From the NCBI RefSeq assembly GCF_003255815.1, contig NC_037682.1, positions 42,346,421 through 42,410,420 on the forward strand: a DNA stretch of 64,000 bases. Reading direction: 5' to 3'. Source of the stretch: Theropithecus gelada. Lineage: Eukaryota > Chordata > Mammalia > Primates > Cercopithecidae. The notes beneath the pieces were generated by a model that saw only the letters and a program-made list of their open reading frames with translations, was not told the origin of the DNA and ran no database searches. Every line of letters starts with the position of its first letter. The stretch's first letter is position 1. Position numbers and translations under genes: made by a program. This document shows positions 1 through 12,939 of the stretch, one piece after another.

Positions 1-250
1 GGTGGATCACGAGGTCAGGAGATCGAGACCATCCTGGCTAACATGGTGAAACCCCGTCTCTACTAAAAATACAAAAAACTAGCCGGGCGTGGTGGCGGGC
101 GCCTGTAGTCCCAGCTACTCGGAGGCTGAGGCAGGAGAATGGCGTAAACCCGGGAGGCGGAGCTTGCAGTGAGCCGAGATCGCGCCACTGCACTCCAGCC
201 TGGGTGACACAGCGAGACTCCGTCTCAAAAAAAAAAAAAAAAAAAAAAAA
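1..250 (+). mobile_element. AluY-type SINE, cut by the left edge of the window
   Basis: The sequence starts inside the left Alu monomer and runs through the A-rich linker and right monomer to a pure A tail of about 24 bases (227-250). The 'aactagccgggcg' linker and few CpG losses indicate a young AluY-class copy. The Alu head lies outside the window, so no target-site duplication can be checked. Confidence 0.95.
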
Positions 251-2904
251 GCAATGTCTCTCTCAAGAGATGATTATTTAGTCTCAGTAGGAAAATAGAT
301 GAATCTTTTGAGCCATGGCTGAGATATTTTCTGGCTCTCACAGAAAAAAAAAAAAAAAGTTGATAGAAATGGAGAAATGAAAACAGACAATGCAGAATGA
401 AAAGAGACCTGCAAAAGCAAGAGGAGACTAAATAAATTACCGAAATACTTTCAGGTCGGCTTTCAACTCTTTTATGGGACTGACTCATTTCTTACTCTTG
501 GGCTTCCTGAAATACCGCATACTTAAAACCTTACGATGAATTCCTATGCCAGTTGCTTAGGATTTGTTCTTTCTAATCAAAAGAGTTACACTTTCAAGCT
601 CATTTATTCATCTTCAAAAACACAGGGATCCCATTATAGAAGTGTGAATGTCACAGTCCGTTTTCTCTGGCACCTAAAAATTTTAAAAAATCTAATTTAC
701 CATCTGCTAGCATTGTTCTTGTTAGTATGTATGTCCTTAAAATGATAGATAATATTTTTGCTGCTATGATTTCCTTCTAAAATATTAATCATAGATATCA
801 TTGGCTTTATTGTAATAAAGTAAGTATGATTTACTAGGTACACCTCATTGGAAAATTCTGAATAACGTTAGTCTTGTTAACTTCCTAATTCATTTGGACA
901 AATTGTCCAATATTGTCAGTTGAGTGAGAGTCAGTTGAGTGTCAAATGGAAGCATTTTAATCCAACTTATTCTGAATATCAAGAAACGAAGGCTTGAAGA
1001 AGTGCAATAATTTCAGTCTGTTCAAAACCCTTTGCACCTCACCATATTCACATTTCCCTTGCATTGTGAATATTTGTAGGCATCTGTTAATCATTACAAT
1101 AGGGTGAGTCATATTCTCTAAATGTATGTATTTTTTAATCTGCTGGGGATAGTCATTTACACAGAGGTTTCTAGGTTTCAGTGAAAAAATTAGAATGTGG
1201 AAACTTTGTGATATTGCATTCAATGTGAATAAAGTTCTTAAACTGCTTTTCTTTCTAATTAGAACCAACTCAGGGGATCAGAAGGAAAAGGAATATTATG
1301 TACCATCAAATTCTACTGAAGTAGACCAGTATTTTAATTGTATTCATGAATTATTAAATATTTTTCAGACAGAAAGTCTTCATGGTATAGTCAGTGGAAA
1401 ATTCACAGGAAAGGAGTTGTGGGCCCCGTGTTTGTCTCCCTTTGCCATTAAGTTGCTAGGTGCTGGGAGGAATTGACACTGAGAAAAGAATACGTGATTT
1501 CAAAAGTCACTTCTAACTTTGAAAGTTCTTTTTATGATAAAGTTCTAAGATATTTGCACAACCAAATTTTATGTTTATTCATCTCTTGAAAGCACTGCAA
1601 TTTTACTATTTCGTTTGCCTTTCTCCATTTTTACTTTCAATAACTGTATATTCCCCGAATCAACCTTAAATTAGTCCAAATGGTTTAAAATGACTGATAA
1701 CCAAATAATCAATTACAGATGGGGCTCCTTTGTATTGGGATTCATTTGCATGACGAATCTGCTATTTATTGATAATATAATAAGAAACTACCAAATAAGC
1801 ATCGAGATTTGCCAGAATCATGGAATACTATTTAATTTACTCATCGTTCATAGTTGTTGCACCTGTACTTATAGCTAGTATTAGTTGATTTCAGCAGCAT
1901 TCTTACCATAGCATGTTCTAAATTTAAATTAAGTTTGATATCCCCAGAAGCAGCTGAAGTATATAATGTAAATTTGTTTGTGTTTATATAGTTCAGTTTT
2001 TCTTTAATTAATGAGCTCAGGCAATTTCTAAAGGAATCTGTATAAAATGAGCATGTTTCTTGAGATTTCCCTTGTATAATTAGACATAGTTGCTGCAGAA
2101 AATTATTTTAGTTCTAAAGTTACCAATTATATCTAGGATTATTATTTTCATTTAATTAAAGTAACATAAGATTTACATTTTAGTGACATTCTCAGTATTT
2201 AAAAAAAAGTAATCCTAAAATAAAACTTTGTTAGAAGTTTCTTTAACTTCTCAGAAAATGAAAAAAAAAAAAAGTTTTCCTTATTTAATTACAAAATATC
2301 TCAGCTCTTTTTTAAAAAATGGAGTAATGATATACTGGAATAATTTGACAGAAATAATATTTAGCAGTTTAATTTTGTGGCACTTCAATAGTATACAAGG
2401 TCATTTTGAATGAAAGATTTTTAGTATAATGGCTACATAAGGGTCCATGGGAAGAGACTCTTATATCAACATTTTGAGAAAATTAAAACTCTTTTAAATC
2501 ACTTTCCTCCTGTGCTTTCACATACTTAGCAGAATATAATGAATGGCCTAATAAACCAATGCTCATGTCTATCGGTATTCTGTGTTTATGTGAAGATTGT
2601 GGCATATCTCTGTCCTCAATCTTTTTGTTTATTCTTATACTGAAACTATTCGCTAAATAGGCCATCAGCCTTGTCCAAAAAAAATAGGCTGAGTCTGGGT
2701 GGAATTTTAACATTTAGAGAATAAGGGTTATTACTAAAAATCCCATTTTCTTTTTTTTTTTTCTCCAAGGTATAACTCTCCATTTAATTAAGTGATCTTT
2801 AATTTCACTCAGCAATGTTTTATAGTATTAGGTATACAGATGTTTCATATCTTGTTAAAATCTATAGTATTCAGTGTACAGATGTTTCATATCTATGTCA
2901 AATT
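251..2904. other. Unique AT-rich intergenic sequence
   Basis: No gene, RNA gene or confidently named repeat is seen. There are short A runs near 342-357 and 2261-2273. Open frames are short and have no recognisable domains. Confidence 0.6.
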
Positions 2905-3345
2905 TCTTTTCTACAATTTTTATTTTAGGTTCAAGGGTACATGTGTGAGTTTGTTATATAGGCAAAGTGTGCCACAGAGGATTGGTGTACAAATTGTCAC
3001 CCAGGTAATAAGCATATTATCTGATAGGTAGTTTTCAATCTTCACTCTCCTTCTATCCTCCACCCTCAAGTAGACCCCAGTGCCTATTGTTCCATCTTTG
3101 TGTCCATATGTACTCAACATCTAGCTCTCACTAAAAAGTGAGAACACGCAGTGTTTGGCTTTCTGATCCTGCAATAGTTCACTTAGGATACGCCGCATCA
3201 TTGTTGCTGCAGAGGACACGATCTAATTTTTTTTTTTTTTTTTTTTATGGCTGCCTGGTATTCAACGATGTATACGCACCACATTTTCTTTATGCAGTCT
3301 ACTGTTGAGGGGCATTTAGGCTGAAGAATTCCTTTTTCCTGATAT
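2905..3345 (-). mobile_element. L1 LINE 3' end, antisense
   Basis: The sequence reads as the reverse complement of an L1P-type 3' UTR and ORF2 tail. It has the 'ggttcaagggtacatgtg' block at the L1 3' side and further in the 'gtgagaacacgcagtgtttgg' type block. A T20 run at 3228-3247 interrupts it. The copy is 5'-truncated and old. Confidence 0.85.
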
Positions 3346-3964
3346 TGACATACATTCTCAGAGCCTAAATGATCCTGAGGTAAAATGCATGGGGAACAGC
3401 TAAGTATTTTGGCCAACTTGACCCTCTGAAATTCATAATTGTAATATTTTCTATTTTAAAATATCTTCCATTTGTATTTCAATTGGTTCATTACAACAAA
3501 GCATTGCATTTAAATATGTAGAGATATTATATTTGCTTTTACTTTTATATTTTAAGTTTTATTAATCGAACATTTTGTCATTACTTAAATGAGCTAATTT
3601 TCAACATCATTTAACAAAACCTCTTATTTTTTCCTTTATGCAAAGGAAAACATGTGAACCATGTGAAAATACTTTAGTTTTTAATGTTCAACAGAAAACT
3701 CAAATGACTTTAATTATACAGTCATACAGGAATCTTCCTCCTGACCAGTCAAGTATATTCAAATGTTAGTAACATATTCTAGCAATACTAAATACATAAT
3801 TATGAATTTTTAAAAATTATTTGATTCCATGTATTCTTGAAGGTAGATCACTCAGCTATTTAAGAGTAAAATTCAACTGCATATTTTTATTTATATTCCT
3901 TTAGTTTCTCCAAAATAATGTACTTTTGGATGGCCAAACACAAAAATGTCTAAAGTTAATGCAT
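3346..3964. other. Unique AT-rich sequence
   Basis: No repeat family or gene recognised. Confidence 0.5.
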
Positions 3965-4460
3965 TCTATTAGTGTTCTCTTAGAGGGGCAGAACTAGTAG
4001 TGTATATATACATATATGTATATACTGTATATATACATATTATATATATACACAAACACACACACACACATATATAAAGGGGAGTTTATTAAGTATTAAC
4101 TTCCATGATCACAAGGTCCCACAATAGGCTAGCTGCAAGCTGAGGAGCAAGGAGAGCCAGTCCGAGTCCCACAACAGAAGAACTTGGAGTCTGATGTTGG
4201 AGGGCAGGAAGCAACCAGCACAGGAGAAAGATGTAGGCTGAGAGGCTAGGCCCATCTCTCCTTTTCATGTTTTTCTGCCTGCTTTATATTTGCTGGCAGC
4301 TGATTAGATTGTACCCACCAGATTAAGGCGCATCTCTCTTCCCCAGCCCACAGACTCAAATGTTAATCTCTTTTGGCGATACCCATACAGACACTCTCAG
4401 GATTAATACTTTGGATCCCTCACTCCAATCAAGTTGACACTCAGTATTAATCATCACATG
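3965..4460 (-). mobile_element. MLT2-type ERVL solo LTR, antisense
   Basis: Read on the minus strand it starts 'tgtgatgattaatactgag' and ends in the LTR tail next to a TA/CA-rich tract (about 3999-4075). I recognise this as the MLT2A-like LTR of ERVL elements. On the minus strand the 'ttaataaactcccc' polyadenylation region is visible (plus-strand 4081-4094). No internal ERVL sequence adjoins it, so it is a solo LTR. Confidence 0.7.
3999..4075. repeat. TA/CA-rich microsatellite within the LTR tail
   Basis: Alternating tatata and a short (CA)n run sit at the LTR polyadenylation side, where this LTR family normally carries a TA tract. Confidence 0.85.
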
Positions 4461-5124
4461 CATATTGAGAAATATACTTAATTATGTTCCTCTTCATAAA
4501 AAGTCTTTCTCATTACTAACATTTCCTGAAATTTGTACCATGCAGAGATATCAAGTAATTTATTCCATAAAATTTCCCATTAGTACATTTAGAAAACCAT
4601 GATAATAGTAGAGGGAAAAGTGGTGTTTCTTAAAAGCAACTACCCATTCATGTGAGGTTTCTATATCCTCCTTAAATGCTTGGCCTTAAGAATCTTTAAG
4701 GCCAAACTCTTTGCAACTTAGTAAAAGTATTGGAAAGATCATTAGCTGTCCAACAGCCCCTGAACTGTTGTCCGTTAAACACTTTTTCATCTATATTTAA
4801 ACTGCATAAATATAATCTCAATAAGGCTGCTTAGCTTCATAATTATACAGAAAATATTATGTCATTGAAAGATAATATAAAAGCGAAAGAGCCCCATGGT
4901 ATATTCTGTGATATTTTCCACCTGATACATATATATCATACAGTGTACAGACAGAATCCTCATGAGAACTGAGAAGAAACAAAGAAGACCAGACATGAAA
5001 ATATAGCACTGGAATGATGTTGATAAAAACATAGTAGCATTGCTGAGAATGGTTTAGCAAAGCAAACTTGAACTTTTTATGCAGTTCAATATAAAATAAT
5101 AAATTTAAAAATTAAAGTTACATG
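4461..5124. other. Unique AT-rich sequence
   Basis: No repeat family or gene recognised. Confidence 0.5.
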
Positions 5125-5345
5125 TGTTGGTCACATCTGGAAGGCACTAGGCTAAGCACTGTATCTTCATTATATTTAGTTTCTTATTTAATAAAATCAG
5201 CAGCCATTACAGATACAGCAAACAGTGTACATTATAGAGATATAAACATTGTTCTCTTTTTACAGATCAGAATCTTGAGAAAAGAGAAAGTAAATAGTCC
5301 ATGATCATATGATTAGCAAATGTGAGAACACTATTCAGTCTACTT
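5125..5345 (+). mobile_element. MIR SINE relic
   Basis: The MIR-like order is present: 'ggcactaggctaagcactgt', then a block resembling 'ttttacagatcagaatcttgag', then the 'catatgattagcaaatgtgag' region. The copy is diverged and old. Confidence 0.6.
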
Positions 5346-5599
5346 CCACAGCCCATAAGCACCAACTGGATGTACTATTTTTCACAAAGTTTTTCTATAT
5401 ATATATCCAAAATCATAAACCCATATAATCTAAAGTTTAATAAAGTTTTAATGGTCATCAAATACAACCCTCCATTCAGTTGATTGAATTCTATTCTAAC
5501 ACAGCAACATCCATCACTTCTTGTGTTGCTTATTATTTGTCGTTTTACCTTTAGGCAGTTTTTCTCTGATCTTCAATATTATTGAATACTACGCAACAA

Positions 5600-6360
5600 T
5601 GTGCCAGATATTCATCCAAGTCCTAAACATTTAATAATAAGACAAGAGATATGGTTACTGTTCCAATGGAACTTAACTTTCTAATAAAAGAGACAAAGTC
5701 AACAAGGTTTTGTGATAGAGATTGGGAGCTATTTTAGATTGGAGGCCAGAGGTCTCTTTAAGGCCATAGACATTGAAACAGTTATGTCAAGAAAAAGCCA
5801 ACCACATGAAGATAAGGGTAAAAAATCACTCAACAACCCCCCAAATTTTCTAAGGCATATAATTACATTGACTTATTTTAGGAAAAGAAATATGCCTGCA
5901 TGTCTGGAGCAAGGTGATGAATGAGAAATGATCAAGAAATTTTGGAGATGCAAACAAGAAAGAGAAACATATGACCTTATAGAATCAATTAAAATTTTAC
6001 ACTGTATCCTAAAAATGAGTATGATGTTTTTAATAGGATCTGTTGTACAAGGGCCATAATAGAAATAGGAAAACCAGTTAGACCTAGTGAGAAATTGTGG
6101 TGGTTTAGACTAGGGTCTTGCCAGTGGAGATTAAAAACAAGCGGATGGATGCATTTGTAGGTTAACTCTGAAAGACGCAGCTGTAGATTAGGTATTCAGA
6201 GGGAAGGAAGAAAAGCAATCAAGAAGTAATTTTAGGATTTCATTTGATCAAAGTGTGAAGCTGTTTACTGACTGGGATGACTTGGGAGGAATAGAATAGA
6301 TTGAGGAGAGAATCAAGGATTATATTTTGGTAGAATAAGTGGGAGATGCCTGGGAGACTT
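5600..6360 (-). mobile_element. L2 LINE relic, antisense
   Basis: The order of blocks matches antisense L2: 'gtgatagagattgggagctattttag', the 'gtggtttagactagggtcttgccagtggag' block near 6100, then 'actgggatgacttggg' near 6272 (each quoted only in part). The copy is diverged, in keeping with a pre-eutherian repeat. Confidence 0.7.
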
Positions 6361-7950
6361 AGCAGATGAAATCTATCTCCTTGCCATTTTTAGTTAATTG
6401 ATTCTAGTTCTGCCTTTACTGTAATATTATAGAAAAAAGAAAAAAAAAACTATTTCCTCCACATGGCATTTTTTCAAATAATATTATAAGTCTTTTCCAG
6501 TGCTCTTTATAATATACATTTTCATCATCATTTCATTTATTGTCCTTCAAATATGTTGGATTTGCTTACAAATGATCAAAAAGAGGGAATGGGATGTAAG
6601 TATAATTGGAGCAAATATAAATGTATATATAATGGGAGCATGTATGGAAATGTAAATATAATGGGAGCACATTTAAAATATTTTAAGGAAATATTATTGG
6701 TGCTGCTCATTTTTCACCAGGTATATACCTTCTCACTTTAACAAGTAACACATAAGTATATTCTTCTGTACACAATTTTATCTTCTCCAACAGAGTTTGC
6801 CCAGATAAATTTTACGGATTTACTGCAGTGTGTGGGTTGTAGGAAAGTAGAGAGAGGAGTCATACCCAAGGAGGATATCACCGGATATGAACTAAAAAGA
6901 CAGACCTAGAGTACTGAAGGATAGGCGTAGTTTTAGGGCTGGGGAGAAGCGGACATTAACAGTGTGGCAAAAAAAAAAAAAAAAAAGAGAGAGAGAGAGA
7001 GAAATGATGTTGTGCCTCAGAAAAGTCAGGTTTATCTAGTGTGAAATAAAGCGGGCCAATACGTGGAGCTGCTACAAAAACAAGATTGAGGGGGTAAACA
7101 TGAATATGAGTATTCTATTTAGAATTTCATTTTACTCTTTAAGCTAGAAATTATTTCAACCTTTAGTTGAGAAATTAAAAATGCTTTCTTTTAACATTTC
7201 CCTTGTTTCAGGAAAAGGTATGCTTTTCCTTTTTAGTGACTCTCATAGACTTTTTAACTTAGAAATCTCCTTAATGATCATTCTATACATTCTGTCTGCA
7301 AAAAAAAAAAAGATCTTTGAGTGGAAATGATTGTTGTCTTCCAAAACTGGAAAACATGCCCAGGGGAAAAGAAATGAGACTTGTGTTAAATAGAACCAGA
7401 GGGAAGTGCTAAGACCAATATGGGATCTATAAGCAAATTGACTTTATGTTTAATATAAGAAGTAGTTTAGTAATTACAGCTATCCAATCAGTTAATGTGG
7501 TATATTGCATGAATGGGAACGTCATCTGTGCAGAAGTTTAACTAAATTAGACAGCCACTTTGAAAAAATGGACACAAGAGAAAGCAAATAGTGAATAGAT
7601 ATTTAGACTAGACAACCTTTAAAGTTTTTGGTTTTTTTTTTCTAATGTGGAAATGTAACATTTCTAAAAAAATAACGTTCTATAAGCTGAATGAGGATTA
7701 AGTTTAAGTTGATAACTGGACTTGGTGTTGAAACAGATTTGTTTGGATCCTAATCAGTGCATATTGAATATATCAGTGATGTATTCAGGCAGTGACTTCA
7801 AATAGAAGATATCATTAACCCACATCTAAAATCTTTCCTGAAATTAATAAAGCATGTTTATTTATAAGGAGTTTCATGGTAGCCATTGAGTCTACTCCAT
7901 TGATTTTTTTATTTTTATTATATTTTTATTTATTTTGGAGTATTTTTATA
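6361..7950. other. Unique AT-rich sequence
   Basis: Nothing gene-like is seen. It contains one purine microsatellite (6967-7001). Part of 6830-6960 may be a further L2 relic, but this is not supportable by eye. Confidence 0.5.
6967..7001. repeat. (A)n(GA)n purine microsatellite
   Basis: A run of about 18 A is followed directly by about eight GA units. No SINE body adjoins it. Confidence 0.9.
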
Positions 7951-8500
7951 TTTATAGAAATGTTGCAAAGATACGCAGACAGTTTACAAATTTCCCTCAC
8001 CGAGTTTCATTTCCTCCTATTAACACATTACATTAGTATGATATATGTGTTAATACCAGGAAACCAACATTTGTACATTCTTATAAACTAAGCTGTAGAC
8101 TTTATTTGGATTTCACCAGTTTTTTGTTAATACCCTATTTCTGTACTAAGATTCAATCAAAAATACCATAAAGCATTTACTCATGACTCTTTAGCCTTCT
8201 CTAGTCTGTGACTGTTTCCTAATGTTTCCTTGTTTTTCATGACCTTGACAGTTTTGAGGAAGACTAGTCAAGAATTTTGCAAAATGTCCTTCAAATTTGA
8301 ATTGCCTGATGTTTAAAAAATAATTATTACACTAGGATTATTTGTTTTTGGAAAGACTATCAGAAGTGAACTTCTCTTCTTGTAACATCCTGTCAGAGGT
8401 TACATAACTTCTCCATGATATCCCTGGGGATATTAACCACAATCATTTGATTAAAGAGTGCTTATCAGGTTTCTCCACTATAAAGTTAATCTATTTCCTT
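7951..8500 (-). mobile_element. Old L1M 3' segment, antisense
   Basis: Blocks such as 'atagaaatgttgcaaagata' and, near the end, 'tcaggtttctccactataaag' resemble antisense L1M5/L1ME-class 3' sequence. The copy is highly diverged, and the subfamily is not certain. Confidence 0.6.
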
Positions 8501-9586
8501 ATTTATTATATTCTGTTTTGGGGAGTGAGCTAGTAAATCTAACCTACATAAAAAAGGGGATAGGGGACTAAGTTACATCTTGGTTGTATCTACATATATT
8601 ATTTAGATACATTAGCTTTTAAAGACTTCATTTTCATTATTTAGTATTGTTTAAGAAAAGCAATATTTCCCCAAATAGAATTAAGTATTTTTCTCATTTT
8701 CTCTAACATTTAAAACATTAGCTCAAAGGTTAAACAATATTAAATATTATCATAAAATTGCAAAAAGGCATGAACCCTAAATACATTTTGTGTTTATGAA
8801 AACTAGGGGACAAGCTCTTAATATCAGAAGTTCAACTTGTTTATCTTTATGCAAAAACAGCAGTTTCAGAATACCAAATCCTTTTATGTTCAAGCAAAAA
8901 TGCATTCCCATGTAATGAAAGAAGTTGACTGTGAGAACAATTTTACATTGGAAATTGAAACCCAAATTATCCCTAATGTGATATATACACACATGCCTAC
9001 CCACACAACCTTTCCATTTCATAGCCAATCATGGTCAAGGAACTAATTTGATCATGTAAATATAAGCAAAACTTTGTGTTTAGTTTGCCCTTTAAAACAT
9101 TTTCTGTTTTTGTGCAGCAAAATAATTTTTGTTCAGTCATAGAAATCCACTAAAACTTTATTCTTTTTGTTACTTCCTGAATAAGGCTATAAGTATGTAA
9201 AGCTGAGGAAAAATTACTTATAGATATTTCCGTAAGTCTTCTAAAATATGAAAAGTGAATACCAGAATGATATAATCAAACTAAAATGCTTTAAAGGAAC
9301 ATAGCAGAAATTTTATTGATTAGTAAAATCATTATAGAGGGGAAGTAAAATAGAGCAGGATTATCTAATTAAATGAAAGGGGAAGAACTGTTGTCCTCTC
9401 TGGGTATTTATTGTGAACAGCTTATTTACTGAGTTATCAGGAGAAGGCAAAACAACACACAATAGCAATGAGAACAAAATCATTTTACATATTTGCTAAC
9501 AAGATAAGCTATAATAATTCTAAAGGAGAAAGATGTTCACTAAAACAATATACTTTGTTAGAGTTCATTTCAAAATGGTTAATTCT
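8501..9586. other. Unique AT-rich sequence
   Basis: No gene or named repeat recognised. Confidence 0.5.
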
Positions 9587-9731
9587 GAATTCAAATCTCA
9601 TCTTGAATTGTTATAATCCCCATGTGTCAAGCTAAGGGACAAGTGGAGATAATTGAATCATGGAGTCAGTTATCCCCATACTGTTCTCGTGATAGTGAAT
9701 AACTCTCATGAGATCTGATGGTTTTATAAAG
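9587..9731 (+). mobile_element. MST/THE1-type MaLR LTR fragment
   Basis: The text 'aaatctcatcttgaattg' through 'gatctgatggttttataaag' is the U3 part of a MaLR LTR and parallels the fuller copy at 13744-14101. This copy stops just after the TATA-like 'tttataaagg', so R and U5 are missing. Confidence 0.85.
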
Positions 9732-9819
9732 GATTACATTTAACACACGTACGATGTTCTCCAGTCATAGTTTGCTGATTTTTTTTGTCATGTTAGATTA
9801 TGATTATGGGTTTTTTTTG

Positions 9820-10027
9820 TTTTTTGTTTTTTTTTTTTTTTGAGACGGAGTCTCGCTCTGCCGCCCAGGCTGGAGTGCAGTGGCCGGATCTCTGCTCACT
9901 GCAAGCTCCGCCTCCCGGGTTCACGCCATTCTCCTGCCTCAGCCTCCCGAGTAGCTGGGACTACAGGCGCCCGCCACCGCGCCTGGCTAGTTTTTTGTAT
10001 TTTTTAGTAGAGACGGGGTTTCACCAT
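9820..10027 (-). mobile_element. AluY-type SINE, antisense, head missing
   Basis: It starts with a T17 run, then 'gagacggagtctcgctctg', and carries the 'ggccggatct' and 'ctagttttttgtattttttag' variants typical of Old World monkey AluY copies. The match stops at 'ggtttcaccatg', so the first part of the left monomer is absent. Confidence 0.95.
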
Positions 10028-10744
10028 GAAATTGAGATCAATTTTTCCCAATTTTGGTCAAGTTAACTTTCATCACATCAATAAAGTAGGCGGTTTATTC
10101 ACTGAAATTTTCCTTACATAATTAACCAATGATACGTGGGGAGATATACTAGGAATATTAAAACACCTTATTTCTTATTAAAATTTTACAAACTGGTTGT
10201 AGGAAACATTGAATCTTCTTACCTAAATCAATTACTATTATAATGGCTGCAAGTGGTAATTTTCTAGTTCTACCATTTCTTTGTATTTTTAGTTGGTGCT
10301 CCCCTATAAGGAGAACATTTTCCTCTCCTCTAGATTTTATTCATTTTGAATTTTGTGTCATTGGAAGATAATAGAGTATTTTATTCAGTGAGTGATAATT
10401 CACTCCTTTTGCTATTTATTTTATGCTCAAAGTACCCCATATTTTGATTAAATTTGAAGGATAATTCTTTCAAACTTGTTCTTGTGTTATTTGATTTATC
10501 TTACCTTTTTGAGCTTTCTTAACATTCTACTACAACAAAGTGTTCTTGGCTCTTCTAGTATAAGGCTGCCACTCTCAATTTAGTATTTCTTCCAGGAACC
10601 CCTGGTCCTCTTAGTGGAGAAGGGGAATTAGAAACTAAGACTTTGATTATAGACTCATTGTTACTAGTATGTTATTGCTTTTTCTAGGTCCACTTTGGAC
10701 AAAAGAAATCAGAATAGATGATTAGACATAGATATATATGAAAG
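10028..10744. other. Unique AT-rich sequence
   Basis: No gene or named repeat recognised. Confidence 0.5.
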
Positions 10745-12040
10745 CCAATCATAATCCCAAAAGACACAACCTCAAGCACCATAATCCTGAATGTTGAAAT
10801 CCCAAAAGAACAAGACCTCAAAAGTCTAAAATACTAAAAATTGGAATCCCAAAAGATCAAAATCACAAAATAACCTCTAAAAAAATAATTTTGCAATTTT
10901 CTAAAATATACTTATTTACAATTTTAAAAGATTTATTTGAGGAACACATAAATATGACAGAATACTTCATAGATAACTTTACACAATAAAATAAGCAATA
11001 ACAACATATGTATTTTTGCAAGCATAAACACTCAAATATACTAATGAGAGTTAAGTATATATAACAGTTATGACCAGATTAACCACATTCATAAAGAAAT
11101 AGGATAAAAAGGAAATGTATAAATGAATACCACTGTGGCTGGCAATTGTGTGCACTCAGTTTTATACTGTAGTTGCCTGAAATACCATGAAAAACAATCT
11201 AAGTCTTTTGAAGAGATCGATCAAAAATTGTGATAGACCACCACAGCATATGCATTCATCCAAAGAGCCAAGAACTTGAGAAATTGTATCTTTCACAATT
11301 GCAGATGTACAAAAGGATGTCTCTTCACTTATTGAGGAAGTGCCAGCATTTTCACATACGTGTGCAATGCTTATACACAAAGTCAACTTTGTGATAATGC
11401 ACTTTGATGGAGTTAAATTTCTGATATTCAAGGCAGTAAAAGAAAGTCTGTATTTGCTCTCAAAGAGAGTCTAGTTTGCCTTCTGTATATGTTCTGTCCA
11501 GGAGAGAACCCTGGCTAATTGGAAGTGGAGGCCAACATTGAGGGATGATCTTCCCCACTTAGTCCACATGGGTTCACACACTAATCACTCTGAAAACAAC
11601 CTCACAGACACATGCAAAAATAATGTTTCCCAGGTTTCTAGATCATTCTTAATCCAATCAAGCTGACACCTAAAATTGAGTCAAGTTCATCTTTGGTCAA
11701 CTCGGCAAGCATACGCATCTCCTTAAACCATACTTAATTTCAAAATATTAACAATAACAAGATGATAGTTCCACCAAACACAATGAAACAAACACGATGC
11801 CGCTATTCTACATACAACCAAAACCACACTAATTCCTTTCTCAGAATCTGCTTTCAGGATTTCAACATTCAAAATTTTAATCTTTGGGGATTGTGATTTT
11901 TGAGATTTTGTTTTATATGTATTTTAGACTTCAGTCATTTAGACTTTATGGGTATTGATCTTTAGAGGTTTTTATCATTTGGGATTTAAATATTCAGGGT
12001 TATAGTGTGCAGAATTGTGTTTTACAAGATTATGACACAA
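10745..12040. mobile_element. DNA transposon with about 80-bp terminal inverted repeats, probably Ricksha/MULE-like
   Basis: The left end (about 10748-10830) and the reverse complement of the right end (about 11955-12035) align through 'atcataatc', 'cctgaat', 'aaatccca' and 'aacctc' blocks. They therefore form long terminal inverted repeats. The interior near 11399-11650 looks like antisense ERVL/MLT2-type LTR sequence, and I recall Ricksha elements carrying such sequence. No transposase ORF is visible, so the element is non-autonomous. The terminal repeats are seen directly. The family name is from memory and uncertain. Confidence 0.6.
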
Positions 12041-12125
12041 ACCCAATATAGATACAGATAGATAAACATAGATATATATGTAGATATAGATACAGATAGA
12101 GATATGAATGGAAATATATATATGA
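12041..12125. repeat. GATA-rich simple repeat
   Basis: Interrupted gata/taga units ending in a short TA run, next to the right end of the transposon. Confidence 0.8.
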
Positions 12126-12344
12126 GTTATCTACACATTCTACAAAATAAAGTGTATGTTATAGATTCATGCGTTGTATAACATAAAAAGCAATATACAA
12201 GAAAGGAAAAACTGACTAATTTGGACTTTTCAAAAATTAAAACTTTCTGGGTTTTTTTGCAAAATACACTGCAAAAAGAATGAAATAGCAAACCATAGAC
12301 TGGAGTAAACGATTTGAAAATTACATATCCAGTAAAAAATATGG

Positions 12345-12680
12345 GTGTATGCCCATGGAATACTATGCAGGCATGAAAAAAGGATGAGTTCCTGTCCTTT
12401 ACAAGGAGATGGATGAAGCTGGAAACCATAATTCTCAGCAAACTATCACAAAGACAGAAAACCAAACACTGCATGTTCTCACTCATAGGTGGGAATTCAA
12501 CAATGAGAACACTTGGACACAGGGTGGGGAAAATCACACACTGGGAGCTGTCAGTGTGTGGGGGACTTGGGGGGGATAGCATTAGGAGAAGTACCTAATG
12601 TAAATGATGAGTTGATGGGTGCAGCAAACCAACATGGCACACGTATACCTAGAACTTAAAGTATAATAATAAAAAAGAAA
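12345..12680 (+). mobile_element. L1PA/L1PB 3' end
   Basis: Contains 'catggaatactatgcaggc', the ORF2 tail, the G-rich 3' UTR tract (12559-12577) and 'aagtataataataaaaaag' at the end. The copy is strongly 5'-truncated. Confidence 0.9.
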
Positions 12681-12939
12681 TATATATGTTATCCCACATT
12701 AAAAAAATATGGATGTAGGCAGGATATATAAATAATTTTTAAAACATGAAATATGACAATAAGAAATTTAACAACCCAGTTTAAGAAGATCAGACTTGGA
12801 ATAGACACTTCATGTTTTCGTTTCCTAAAATTATGTACCTTTTGAATAAAACAGACAGAGGAAAACTTAAGCAAAGTCATAATCTTGCTATGTTAAAAGT
12901 GATAACTATTTGTTGAATTATAAATGAGTGAAACATAGT

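Noticed and set aside
12127..12582. 151-codon open frame on the minus strand
   Set aside because: It runs antisense through an L1 3' end and simple repeats, so it is a repeat shadow.
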